From contig JAWKHI010000043.1 in NCBI GenBank assembly GCA_041394885.1, positions 1-64,000 on the forward strand: DNA of 64,000 nt. Direction: 5' to 3'. Within the stretch, counting starts at the first letter, position 1. Each line of letters begins with the position of its first letter. Below, in pieces: positions 27,690-36,643 of the stretch. The notes under the pieces were generated by a model. That model was not told the origin of the DNA, ran no database searches, and saw only the letters and a program-made list of their open reading frames with translations. The DNA is from DSOI01 sp041394885 (GTDB lineage: Bacteria > Acidobacteriota > Terriglobia > Bryobacterales > Bryobacteraceae). The position numbers and the translations under genes were made by a program.

Positions 27690-28112
27690 TCAGCCCGCGG
27701 CGCTCGATTTCGCCTTGGCCTGGACGCGCGCGGCGAAGCGCGGGATGTGCACAATGTAGCGCTCGTGCGTACCCTCGGAGACTTCTTCGGTCTCGTCCCA
27801 GGCCTGCACTCTGAACCGGACGCGATTGCCGTCGACATGGACGACTTCGGCGTGGAAACTGGACCGACATGCCCATGAAGCGTAGCGGCGAGGTGTTTGA
27901 TGGAGACGTCGGTGCCGACCGAATCATGGTCGTCGCCGAGCAGCGGCTTAATGGCGTTGCGGCAGGTCATCTCCAACTGCCAGACCAGGTGCGGGGTGGC
28001 GAGCACGCGGGCCTCTTCGACGCCCAGAAAGTCAATGGCGAGTTCTGGCATGGCATGGCTGGATTGGCAACAAGCTACCGACGCAGTCCCGGTTTGTACG
28101 ATTATGTTCCAT
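27690..28112 (-). pseudogene. FlK-like thioesterase (hot-dog fold), frameshifted
   Basis: Segments LAIDFLGVEEARVLATPHLV, WQLEMTCRNAIKPLL, DDHDSVGTDVSIKHLAATL and, after a frame change near 27875, WDETEEVSEGTHERYIVHIP with TGA at 27690-27692 match the small thioesterases related to fluoroacetyl-CoA thioesterase FlK. The usual Thr/Glu/His region is represented by EMTC, GTDV and KHLAAT. ATG 28112 is a plausible start, 46 bases from the divergent ceramidase gene; the N-terminal 20 residues are unclear because of indels. Substrate unknown. Confidence 0.6.
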
Positions 28113-28158
28113 GGATGATGCTTCCTGGCGCATAGCCCGGCATACCGGAACCGGAGTC

Positions 28159-29994
28159 ATGTGGTTCCTTTGCTACTTGCGATGGCCTCGCCCCTGACGG
28201 TCAAGGTGCGTGGGCGCGGCGATGGTGGATGTTTCGCCGCGGACCTTCCCGGCGATTGTGAACTGTGGTTTTCTCGAGAAGACGGCGGGCGAGTTGCGGC
28301 ATCCGCTGTTTGCACGGCTCTGGCAGCTGACGACGGATCGACGCGCCTGGCGATGGTGACCGTGGATTCGGGTGCATGATGCCGCGCGGAACTACTGACC
28401 GGGCGAAGCGGCTGGCCGGAGCGAAGGACGCAACTGGCGAAGACCGGATGATGATCTCGGCGATGCACACGCGTATCTGGCGCCGGCGCGTCGATGGCGT
28501 GCCTGGGGTCGCGGGCCGAGCAAGCGTACGCGGATGCACTACCAGCGTTGATCGCGGATGCAGGAGCAGGCGGCGGCGAAGTTGGAGCCGGCGCGGTGGG
28601 GTGGTCCGCGTACCGATGATTGGGGAACGAGAATGCATCAAGCCGGCGCTGGATCCTGCGTCCGGACAAGATGAAGACGGACCCGTTCGGCGCGTTGACG
28701 GTCCGGGCGGAATACGTATCCGGCAGAATCCGGAAGCCATCATGGAATCCGGCCCGGTGGATCCGCAGTTCTCGCTGCTGGCGTTTCAGAACGAACAGGG
28801 AGCCGCTGGCGATACTGGCCAACTATTCGCAGCACTACTTTGGGACATCGCCGGTATCGGGCGATTACCAGGCGATGGTGGCGCGAACGTGTGGGTGAGC
28901 GGACGGGCGGCAGCGTGGTGCTGGTTTGCGCAGGCACCAGCGGCGACTGGGGATGTGGATGGACTTCGATGGCGGCCCGAAGCCGGCCGGACACCCGGAG
29001 ACTTATTCGGCGGTATTGGCGCAGCGCCGAAGCCGCCTGGCGGGGATCGCGTACCGGGCGACGTACTGAACAAGTGATGGCGGAAGCACGGTTGCGGCTG
29101 CCGAGGCGTGTACCGGACGCGGGCGCGGCTGGGATGGGCGGCCGGGATATGGCGATGAAGGGCGCCGTTGCGGCGTCGCAGCCGGAGGTGCGGCGAGGCG
29201 CGGTACATCGACGCCGAGCCGGGAGCGCGAGCTGAAGCTGTGGGTATGATCCGGATCGGAAACACGGGCGACCGGTCAGGCGCATTCCGAATGAAGTGTA
29301 CGCGATCACGGGATTGAAGCTGAAAGCGCGTAGTCCGCTGGCGGCGACGATCAACATCGAACTGGCCAATGGAGCCGAGGGTTACATTCCGCCTCCGGAG
29401 CAGCATCTGTTCGGCGGATACACGACCTGGCCGGCACGGACGGCCGGGCTCGCGGTGGAGGCGGAACCGCGCATCGTGGAGACGCTGACGGGCCTGCTGG
29501 AGCGGGTTGCCGGGGCGAGGCGACGCCGGGAGCGGGAGCCGGAGACGAGTTACTCGAAGGCCGTGCGGGCTTCCACGCCGTGGGCGTATTGGCGGATGGA
29601 CGAGATGGAGCGCGGCCCGTATGCCGGCCGCGTGGCGTACTATCTGCCGGGCATCGAAGGGAGGGTGGCACACTCGGTATATTTCGCGGGCGGACACCGG
29701 CCGTTGCCGGAGTTGGGGAGCCGCTATTCCATCGAGGCCTGGATCTGGCCGGGCGTGGAGAAGACGCCTTGGTTCGGGGTGGAGATCGACGAGGGGACCA
29801 AGCAATGGCATCACACGTTGCTGGCGGTGGATGGCGGGCGGGCGCGGCTGCTGGTGAATGGACGGGTGGTGAGCGAGGCGGCGAAGGCGGGACGGCGGCT
29901 GGGCGAGGGCTTCGAGGGCCGTGTGGACGAAGTGGCGATCTACCGGCGGGTGTTGGGCGATGGGGAGATGGCGGCGCACAGGCAGGCGAGGTAG
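28159..29994 (+). pseudogene. Neutral/alkaline ceramidase-like protein with C-terminal LamG domain, frameshifted
   Basis: Reading through several one-base frame changes gives a signal peptide, AAMVDVSPRTFPAIVNCGF, DDGSTRLAMVTVDS, EDRMMISATHTHSAPA (metal-binding histidines), SGPVDPQFSLLAFQNEQGEPLAILANYSQHYFG, and TSGDWG, the order of the N-terminal domain of neutral ceramidases. The last clean stretch (from about 29296) has ITGLKLKARSPLAATINIELANGAEGYIPPPEQHLFGGYTTWPAR and then a concanavalin-like LamG domain (YWRMDE, HSVYFAGG, YSIEAWIWPG, GRVDEVAIYRRVL). Substrate may be a lipid or another amide; unproven. Frame is intact only in the final third. Confidence 0.7.
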
Positions 29995-30037
29995 GGGAAC
30001 GATTCCCGCAGGGGCGCGAGTGGAGTAAGCTGGCGGG

Positions 30038-31000
30038 ATGAGCAAGACCGGCCTCGTACTCGCCTGTTATTTCCCGGCTGCCATTGGCATGGCACAGCCC
30101 GTGTTCGGACCGCTCACCTATCATGCGGTGGCGGACTGGCCGCGGCTTCCGGCGCACGCCTACACGATGGAGACCGCAGGGGTGGCGGTGACGGCGCAGA
30201 ACCATGTTTACGTGTTCCATCGAGGCAAGAATCCGATTCTCGAGTTCGACTCCGATGGCTGGTTTTTGCGCGGATTCGGCGATGGCCTTTTCGACCGGCC
30301 GCACTCGATCCGAATTGACGCGGAGGGCAACATCTGGACGGTGGACGACGGGTCCCACACGGTCCTGAAGATGGACAAACACGGGCGTGTCCGGATGGTG
30401 CTGGGACGTTATCGAACCACGTCGGACGCCAAGAGCGCGATGCCGGACGGGTCCGCGGGCGGGGCGCTGCGCGGGCTTCGCGACGAAGGCATCGTGCGGT
30501 TCCACCGGCCGACCGATGTGGCGATCGGCACAGGCGGCGAGATCTTTGTGGCCGATGGATACGGCAACTCGCGCGTGGTGCGGTTCGACAAAGACGGGCG
30601 ATTCGTGAAGGAGTGGGGCAAGCGTGGATCGGCGCGGGGAGAGTTCCATACGCCGCACTCGATACTGGCCGATGACAAGGGGCGCGTGTATGTGGCGGAC
30701 CGGGAGAACTACCGGGTGCAGGTGTTCGACTACGACGGCAAGTTTCTCGAGGAGTGGCGCGACATAGGGTCGCCGTGGGGACTGGCGTTCACCACCGATG
30801 GGAACCTGATGATGACCGACGGGTACAACAATCGAGTGGTGAAGCTGACGCGCTCGGGACGGGTGATCGGCGCGTTCGGGTCACACGGCAAGCAGCCAGG
30901 CCAGTTTCATTATTGCCATCAGATGGCGGTGGGTCCGGATGGGGCAGTGTACACGGCGGAGATTCTGAATTGGCGGGCGCAGAAGTTCGTGCTGCGATGA
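30038..31000 (+). CDS. Secreted NHL-repeat beta-propeller protein
   Basis: 320 residues with a signal peptide (LVLACYFPAAIGMAQ). Six-bladed NHL-type propeller of the peptidyl-alpha-hydroxyglycine lyase-like group: repeated blades such as FDRPHSIRIDAEGNIWTVDD, RPTDVAIGTGGEIFVADGYGNSRVVRFD, TPHSILADDKGRVYVADRENYRVQVFD and PWGLAFTTDGNLMMTDGYNNRVVKL. Binding rather than catalysis is likely. A paralogue follows 16 bases later. Confidence 0.88.
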   Translation: MSKTGLVLACYFPAAIGMAQPVFGPLTYHAVADWPRLPAHAYTMETAGVAVTAQNHVYVFHRGKNPILEFDSDGWFLRGFGDGLFDRPHSIRIDAEGNIWTVDDGSHTVLKMDKHGRVRMVLGRYRTTSDAKSAMPDGSAGGALRGLRDEGIVRFHRPTDVAIGTGGEIFVADGYGNSRVVRFDKDGRFVKEWGKRGSARGEFHTPHSILADDKGRVYVADRENYRVQVFDYDGKFLEEWRDIGSPWGLAFTTDGNLMMTDGYNNRVVKLTRSGRVIGAFGSHGKQPGQFHYCHQMAVGPDGAVYTAEILNWRAQKFVLR

Positions 31001-31016
31001 GAAACGATATAGTGGC

Positions 31017-31988
31017 GTGATCATGACGCGTTGGCTTTCCCTTGGCTTGCTGATTTCGGCCGCGGCGGCGCAACCGCCGCCGGCTACAGAAGAAGAAGCG
31101 GCGCAGTTGCGCGCGCGTGCGGCAGCGGCGCCGAAGCTGCCATTGACGCTGACGGAGCTGCACGTGGCAGCACCGGCAAGCGGGTGGGCGCTGGACTTCT
31201 CGTCGTCGGTGGCTGTGGGCAAGGGCAGCACGATCTACCTGCTGCAGCGCGGCGAGAAGGCGGACCCGGTGATCGCGGTGGACAGCAAGACCGGGAAGGT
31301 GCTGCGGTCCTGGGGCAAGGGAATGTTCGAGATTCCGCACAGCATCCGGCTGGACGCAAAAGGGAACGTGTGGACGGTAGACGCGGCGAGTTCGGTGGTG
31401 TATCAGTTCACACCGGAGGGGAAGAAACTGCGGGAGATCCGGGTGGGCGGGCAGCCGGCGGATCATCGCAGCGCGTTCAAAGGGACCGCCGATATTGCGT
31501 TCGCGCCGGATGGGCGGATCTTCATCGCCGATGGGTATGCGAATGCGCGGATCCTGGAGTATTCGGCGGATGGGAAGCGGGTGCGGGAGTGGGGCAAGCA
31601 CGGAGTGGGGCCGGGTGAATTTTATTTGCCGCATGGGTTGACGATCGACGCGAAGGGGACGCTGTATGTGGCAGATCGGGAGAACGGACGGATTCAGAAA
31701 TTCGATTTGCGTGGGAAGTACCTGGGCGAGTGGAACGGGTATGGAAAGACGTTCTGCATCACGTGGCGGCCGTCTGAGAGCGCGGATGGGGCGATTTGGA
31801 TTGGGACGCAGCCGCGGAATCTGCCGAATGGGGCACCGGGGTGGCTGATGAAGCTGGATCCGCGGACGGGAGCGTTATTGGGCGCCGTGGAGAGCCCGGG
31901 GCATCATTCGATCGATGTGACGCTGGCTGGCGAGTTATTCACGGGAGTACGTCCGGACAAGGTGCTGTACTTCCGGCGAGGGCGGTAG
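31017..31988 (+). CDS. Secreted NHL-repeat beta-propeller protein (paralogue)
   Basis: 323 residues; start GTG 31017 or ATG 31023, followed by a signal peptide (WLSLGLLISAAAAQ) and a Glu/Ala-rich linker. Blades include IPHSIRLDAKGNVWTVDAAS, DIAFAPDGRIFIADGYANARILEYS, LPHGLTIDAKGTLYVADRENGRIQKFD and ITWRPSESADGAIWIGTQ. The layout parallels the preceding gene, with about the same length, so the two look like a tandem duplication in one operon. No catalytic residues are assigned. Confidence 0.88.
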   Translation: MIMTRWLSLGLLISAAAAQPPPATEEEAAQLRARAAAAPKLPLTLTELHVAAPASGWALDFSSSVAVGKGSTIYLLQRGEKADPVIAVDSKTGKVLRSWGKGMFEIPHSIRLDAKGNVWTVDAASSVVYQFTPEGKKLREIRVGGQPADHRSAFKGTADIAFAPDGRIFIADGYANARILEYSADGKRVREWGKHGVGPGEFYLPHGLTIDAKGTLYVADRENGRIQKFDLRGKYLGEWNGYGKTFCITWRPSESADGAIWIGTQPRNLPNGAPGWLMKLDPRTGALLGAVESPGHHSIDVTLAGELFTGVRPDKVLYFRRGR

Positions 31989-32004
31989 ATCCGGGTTTGG
32001 ATGA

Positions 32005-32086
32005 CGGAACAAAGCCAACGGGCAGCGGACGTTAGTCGTTTGGTTTGAAATTTTGTCCGAAAAATGGTGGGTTTGTTCCGTTTTTT
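32005..32086 (+). terminator. Nested-stem terminator after the NHL genes
   Basis: CGGAACAAA (32005-32013) pairs perfectly with TTTGTTCCG (32072-32080), which runs directly into TTTTTT (32081-32086). Inside, CGGAC and GTCCG form a second stem, with 12-base strands on each side between the two helices. The structure lies 17 bases after the stop codon and would end the two-gene NHL transcript. The rest of the 31989-32245 gap shows no gene. Confidence 0.5.
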
Positions 32087-32245
32087 CGCGTGGGGTGGAT
32101 TTTATTACCAAACAGCGCGCCTTGGCCGTATAGCCGGCAGTTTGATTTTCGCATGCGGCATCAAGGGTTTTCCGGGTGGGGGCGGTGCAGAAGGGCCGAT
32201 TGGCGGGGGCCTGGGGACGTGGGGCCGGTTGTGAACGGGCAGGAT

Positions 32246-32626
32246 CTACCAGCGGGTTTCGACGCCGTATGGGATGAATTTCGAGTCTGCCGTGAGGATT
32301 GGCAGGCTCTCTTCCAGCCCTTGGGCGGCTAAAATTCGATCAAGGGGGTCTTGTGGTGCAACGGGAGAGTTTCCGAGGCGGAAGACGTGGCGGGGAAGGA
32401 TCGGGAGGAGAGCGATCGCATTGCGCTCGAGATGCTGCAGTAGAAAATCGCTTGGGGACGCCGGGAGTTCGAGGCGACCTATTTGGAACTTGGTGACGAT
32501 CTCCCAGATGCTTGCGGCACTGAGGAGGAGTTCAGCCTGTTCGAAGAGATTTGCGGCCTCTGGTGAAAGTTTGGAATCGCCGGCGATTGCCCACAGAAAG
32601 GCGTGGGTATCAAGCAGGAGCTTCAC
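32246..32626 (-). CDS. VapC-like PIN-domain toxin
   Basis: 126 residues from GTG 32626 (VKLLLDTHAFLWAI). PIN-domain ribonuclease: first acidic residue in LLDTHAFLW, a middle SAASIWEIVTKFQIGRLEL with the conserved Glu, and the C-terminal PQDPLDRILAAQ ... LPILTADSKF with the last acidic residues. The gene starts inside the antitoxin stop region (GTGA overlap once a one-base frameshift in the antitoxin is allowed for). Such toxins cleave tRNA or mRNA when the antitoxin is lost. Confidence 0.85.
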   Translation of the reverse strand: MKLLLDTHAFLWAIAGDSKLSPEAANLFEQAELLLSAASIWEIVTKFQIGRLELPASPSDFLLQHLERNAIALLPILPRHVFRLGNSPVAPQDPLDRILAAQGLEESLPILTADSKFIPYGVETRW

Positions 32627-32854
32627 TTCCAGAAAGCCTCTTCGATCTCCGAAGGGCAGAGGGTCGTCAAAGTCGCTGGGGACGGTGAATAGGCCTGCAG
32701 CCGAACCCACCTTGCGCCTTGCTTTGCGGGGCTCAAAGGGTACGAGCCGAGCAACGGGGCGCCCGGAGCGGGTGATTATGACTTCTTCGCCGAGAGGACG
32801 GTTTCCAGGAGAGCGTGACAGGTGAGTCTTGGCTTCGTGGACACTGGCTTCCAT
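32627..32854 (-). CDS. Phd/YefM-type antitoxin, locally frameshifted
   Basis: About 75 residues: MEASVHEAKTHLSR, then GEEVIITRSGRPVARLVPFEP, the usual Phd/YefM core for DNA binding and toxin capture. As written, the frame runs straight into the toxin, giving a 202-residue fusion. Two compensating shifts around 32797-32826 (after HLSR, where LLETVL is expected) and one near 32645 (where DPLP should continue SEIEEAFWK-stop) explain this better than a real fusion. Upstream of the ATG a TAGACTAAGTCATGAACTAAGTC repeat could be an operator. Confidence 0.75.
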
Positions 32855-32948
32855 GCCTCAATAGTAGACTAAGTCATGAACTAAGTCAATACGCTTCGCC
32901 CGGTCCATGTCTTATGAGGACTCGCCGGCACAACGGAGCCAGGATCGG

Positions 32949-34235
32949 CTAGTTGACACGTGGCAGCGTGCCGATCACAGCAGCACCGGCGGCCGCTCTC
33001 ACCGGGTCCACTTCTTGCGCTCGTAGGAAGCGCTGCCAGTGCGTGGCGGCGCGGGCATTGAGATCCCAAACGACTTTGCCGGCGCGGATGGTCATTTCGG
33101 CGGTGATCCGCTTGTCGCCGACGTTGGCGGCTCCGGCGGAGTCCATGTAGCCGAAGCGGCCGTTTTCGACGGCGAGAACGGCGAGGTCGGCTTCGGCTCC
33201 GATGGAGAGATGGCCAAGATCCGGGCGTTTGATTTCACGGGCGGGATTCCAGGTGGACATGGCGACCACTTCGGCGATGGGGGAGCCGAGGTTGAGCATC
33301 TTGGACATGACGTTGGCCATGTCTTTCATGCCGGCGTTCATGCTGCCGGTGTGGAGATCGGTGGAGATGGAATCGGGGCGGAACCCCTGGGCGTAGGCGG
33401 GCATGGCAACGTACCAGTAGAAACTGCCGGCGCCGTGGCCGATGTCGAAGAAGATGCCACGTTTTCGGCCGTTGGTCATGGCCGGATTGATCTTGCCGTT
33501 GTCGAGGAGCTCCTGGCGATGGCCGGAGAAGCAATGGGTGTAGATGTCGCCGGCGCGGAGCTTGTCTTCGAGCAGGGTGGGGAGGCTACGGACGTTGTTC
33601 AGATAGCCAAAGTCGACCATCACGGGAAGATCCGTCTTTTTGCCGGCGGCCGTGGCGGCGTCGATGGATTCCCAGCCGGGTCCGGCGTAGTGGGCGGATT
33701 TGAAGCCGACGATCACGCCTTTGTTTTCGTTGGCCATGCGGACGGCGCCATCGACGTCGAGTTGGGCGGGGTCGTCTTCCTTGCCGGTGCCCATGCCGGC
33801 GGCGACGATGTTCAGCATCGCGAGGACGCGGGTCTGGGCGCGATCGATGACCTGGGCTTTGAAGGCGGGAAAGGTTTCGAGCCCGGTTGTGCCGGCGTCG
33901 ACGACGGTGGTCACGCCGCTGCGGAAAGAGAACGCGTCGGCGTTGACGCTGGAGTCACGCTCGACGCCGGGGAGGCCGGGGCGAGGGAAGACATGAACGT
34001 GGATATCGATCAGACCAGGAGTGACGTAGAGCCCGCGGAGGTCGACGGTGCGCTTTGCTTCAATGGCTGGGATTGCGGTGGCGATCTGTGCGATTTTGCC
34101 GTTGGCGATGGCGACATCGGTGACGGCGTTGATTCCGTTCTTGGGGTCGATGAGGCGGCCGTTTTTGAGGAGGAGGTCGTACTGCTGAGCCTGGGTGAGC
34201 GTGGCTGCCAGGATGAGGGTGAGGACCGGTTTCAT
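32949..34235 (-). CDS. Exported amidohydrolase (dihydroorotase-like)
   Basis: 428 residues with a signal peptide (KPVLTLILAATLTQAQ). TIM-barrel metal hydrolase: DIHVHVF supplies the HxH pair near residue 80, followed by KSAHYAGPGW (position of the bridging Lys/His region), HCFSGHRQ near 250 and the STDLH aspartate near 300. The flanking beta-sandwich has YDLLLKNGRLIDPKNG and AEADLAVLAVENG. Substrate is unknown; homologues are often called amidohydrolase/deacetylase family. It is followed on the other strand by no close partner and preceded by the molybdoenzyme gene. Confidence 0.88.
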   Translation of the reverse strand: MKPVLTLILAATLTQAQQYDLLLKNGRLIDPKNGINAVTDVAIANGKIAQIATAIPAIEAKRTVDLRGLYVTPGLIDIHVHVFPRPGLPGVERDSSVNADAFSFRSGVTTVVDAGTTGLETFPAFKAQVIDRAQTRVLAMLNIVAAGMGTGKEDDPAQLDVDGAVRMANENKGVIVGFKSAHYAGPGWESIDAATAAGKKTDLPVMVDFGYLNNVRSLPTLLEDKLRAGDIYTHCFSGHRQELLDNGKINPAMTNGRKRGIFFDIGHGAGSFYWYVAMPAYAQGFRPDSISTDLHTGSMNAGMKDMANVMSKMLNLGSPIAEVVAMSTWNPAREIKRPDLGHLSIGAEADLAVLAVENGRFGYMDSAGAANVGDKRITAEMTIRAGKVVWDLNARAATHWQRFLRAQEVDPVRAAAGAAVIGTLPRVN

Positions 34236-34295
34236 GGATCTCCTTTGCCGGAATGGAGTGGCGGGCGAGAAGCCCGCCGCAAGGTGCAGTTTACA

Positions 34296-36540
34296 CTACT
34301 TGGTCCAGAGGGCTTGCATGATCTTGACGGGGTTCATGGGGAGGCTGCGGAGGCGAACTCCGGCGGCGCGGTAGATGGCGTTGGCGAGGGCTCCGGGGGC
34401 GGAACGATGTTGGCTTCGCCGACGCCGCGGACGCCGAAGGGATGCCCGGGATTGGGGACTTCGACGATCTCGGTGTCGATCATGGGAAGGTCGAGCGCGG
34501 TGGGCATTCGGTAGTCGAGGAAGCCGAGTTGGCCACATGTGGCCCTTGGCGGTCATGAAGTACTCTTCGTTGAGCGCCCAACCGATACCCTGGACGCTGC
34601 CGCCTGCATCCTGGCCTTCGACGTAGGCGGGATGAATGGCTTTGCCGGCGTCCTGGACAGAGGTGAAGCGGACGATGGTGGTTTTGCCGGTTTCGGGATC
34701 CACTTCAACGTCGGCGATGCAGCCGGCGGGGATCCACGCCGACGCCGCGGCCGTCGACAGCGCCGCGGCCGACGATGGGTCCGCCGGTTCCGCCGATCTT
34801 GGCGCAAGCTTGGCTCGGCGAAGGTCATCTGGTGGCCGTTGGGCAGAGACACCGACTCGATTCGACCTTGTCGGCGGTGGTTTCCCCAAAGCGACGCGGC
34901 GCGTTCTTTTAGTTGGCGCATGACGTCGTTGGCGGCTTCGACGGCGGCCATTCCGGTGGCGAGGTGGTGCAACTGCCGCCGGTGACGCCGGTGAAGCCGA
35001 CCGAGTCGGTATCGACGACGCTCCGGATGGACCTGCTCGGCGGCGATGCCCAAGATTTCGGCGGCGGCCTGCATGGAAATGGATGTACGGGTACCGCCGA
35101 TGTCGAGTGGAGCCTTCGACGAGGTTGACGGTGCCATCGGCGTTGACGCTGAGGGTGCAACTCGAGGGAAGCCCGGCATTGAACCAGAAGCCGATGGCGA
35201 CGCCGCGTCCGCGATTGGGGCCGCCGAGGGGCGCGGTGTAGTGGGGATGATTCTTCATCGCCTCGAGGACTTCCACGCAGCCGATGCGCTTGTATTTGAC
35301 GCCATCGGCGCGGCGGGTGCCTTCCTTGGCGGCGTTCCTGAGGCGGAAGTCAATGGGATCGAGGCCGAGCTTTTCGGCGATTTCGTCGATCACCGATTCG
35401 GTGGCGAAGGCGGCGTTGGTAGCGCCGGGGGCGCGATAGGCCGCGGTGCTGGGCTTGTTGACGACGACGTCGTACGCGTCGATGGTGACGTTGGGGATAT
35501 CGTAGGCGGCGAAGACGGTCATCGAACCGGGGCCAACCGTAGCACCAGGATAGGCACCGGCTTCATAGGCAAGAGGTGGCTTGGAGCGGCACGAATGCGA
35601 CCGTCCTTGGACACTCCGATCTTGACCTTGATGGCGGAGCCGGGCGTTGGGCCGGTGGCTTCAAAGACGTCACGGCGGGACATGAGGATCTGGACGGGGC
35701 GTCCGGATTTTTTTGAGAGAATGGCGGCGGTGGGCTCGAGATAGACGGGGATCTTGCCGCCGAATCCGCCGCCGATTTCCATTGGAGTGACGCGGACCTG
35801 GGAGACGGGAAGGTCGAGAATGCAGGCGGTGGTGTCGCGGACTACGAACGAGCCTTGGGTGGAGGTCCAGACCAGGACGCGGCCGTCATTGTTCCAGAGG
35901 ACGGTGGCGTTGTGGGGCTCAATGTAGCCTTGATGGACAGTGGCGGTGGTGAACTCGTGCTCGACGACGACGTCACAGGAGGGAAAGGCCGCGGCGGCAT
36001 CGCCCATGGCGTGGCGGAAGTGCTCGGCGATGTTGGAAGGGGTGGCGGTGGGCTCGCCGAACTCTTTCATGCGGAGTTCGCCGTGCAGCAAGGGAGCGCC
36101 TTCTTTCATGGCTTCGGGTGCAGTGAGAACGCAGGGGAGGAGCTCGTATTCGACTTCGATGAGCTTGGCGGCTTCCTCGGCGGTATGGGCGTCGACGGCG
36201 GCGACGGCGGCGACGGCGTGTCCTTCGTAGAGAACCTTGCCGGAAGCGAGGACATTGCCGCGGAGGGGAAGGAGAGTGGGTGTCGCCTTCGCCGAGGTCG
36301 ACGTGCGGTCAGGAACGTCAGGGAGTCGACGGCCGTGGCGACGGCGACGCCGGGGAACTTCGGCTTTGGAGAGGTGTCGATGCGGAGGATGCGGGCGTGG
36401 GCGTGGGGACTACGGACGACAGCGCCGTGGAGCATGCCGGCCATCTTGAAGTCCGCGCCATAGAGGGCGCGTCCGGTGACTTTGTCGGCTCCATCGTGAC
36501 GGATGGGGCGGGTTCCTAGGATGCGGTATTGAGTGCTCAT
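34296..36540 (-). pseudogene. Xanthine-dehydrogenase-family molybdopterin-binding subunit, frameshifted
   Basis: Large Mo-cofactor subunit of the xanthine oxidase family, in three or more frames. From ATG 36540: RPIRHDGADKVTGRALYGADF, VRSPHAHARILRIDTS; then (about 36109-35550) EHEFTTATVHQGYIEPHNATVL, MEIGGGFGGKIPVYLEPTAAIL; then (from about 35520) KPSTAAYRAPGATNAAFATESVIDEIAEKLGLDPIDFRLRN, and a C-terminal part again split before MNPVKIMQALWTK at 34296. GGGFGG and the ATESVIDE glutamate region are intact. No adjacent FAD or [2Fe-2S] subunit genes are present. Frame changes are single bases, consistent with sequencing error. Confidence 0.75.
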
Positions 36541-36643
36541 GGTTGACTTCGCGTGTGGCGTCAGGTGCTCTTAGCAGGATACCAGTGCCCACGCGGCGGC
36601 GGACGTGCGGCGGCGGGGAAGCGCGGGTACAATTTCGATAGCC

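Noticed and set aside
33039..34514. 491-codon + strand frame rich in Gly/Asp/Val
   Set aside because: Exact complement of the amidohydrolase gene, whose metal motifs identify the minus strand as coding.
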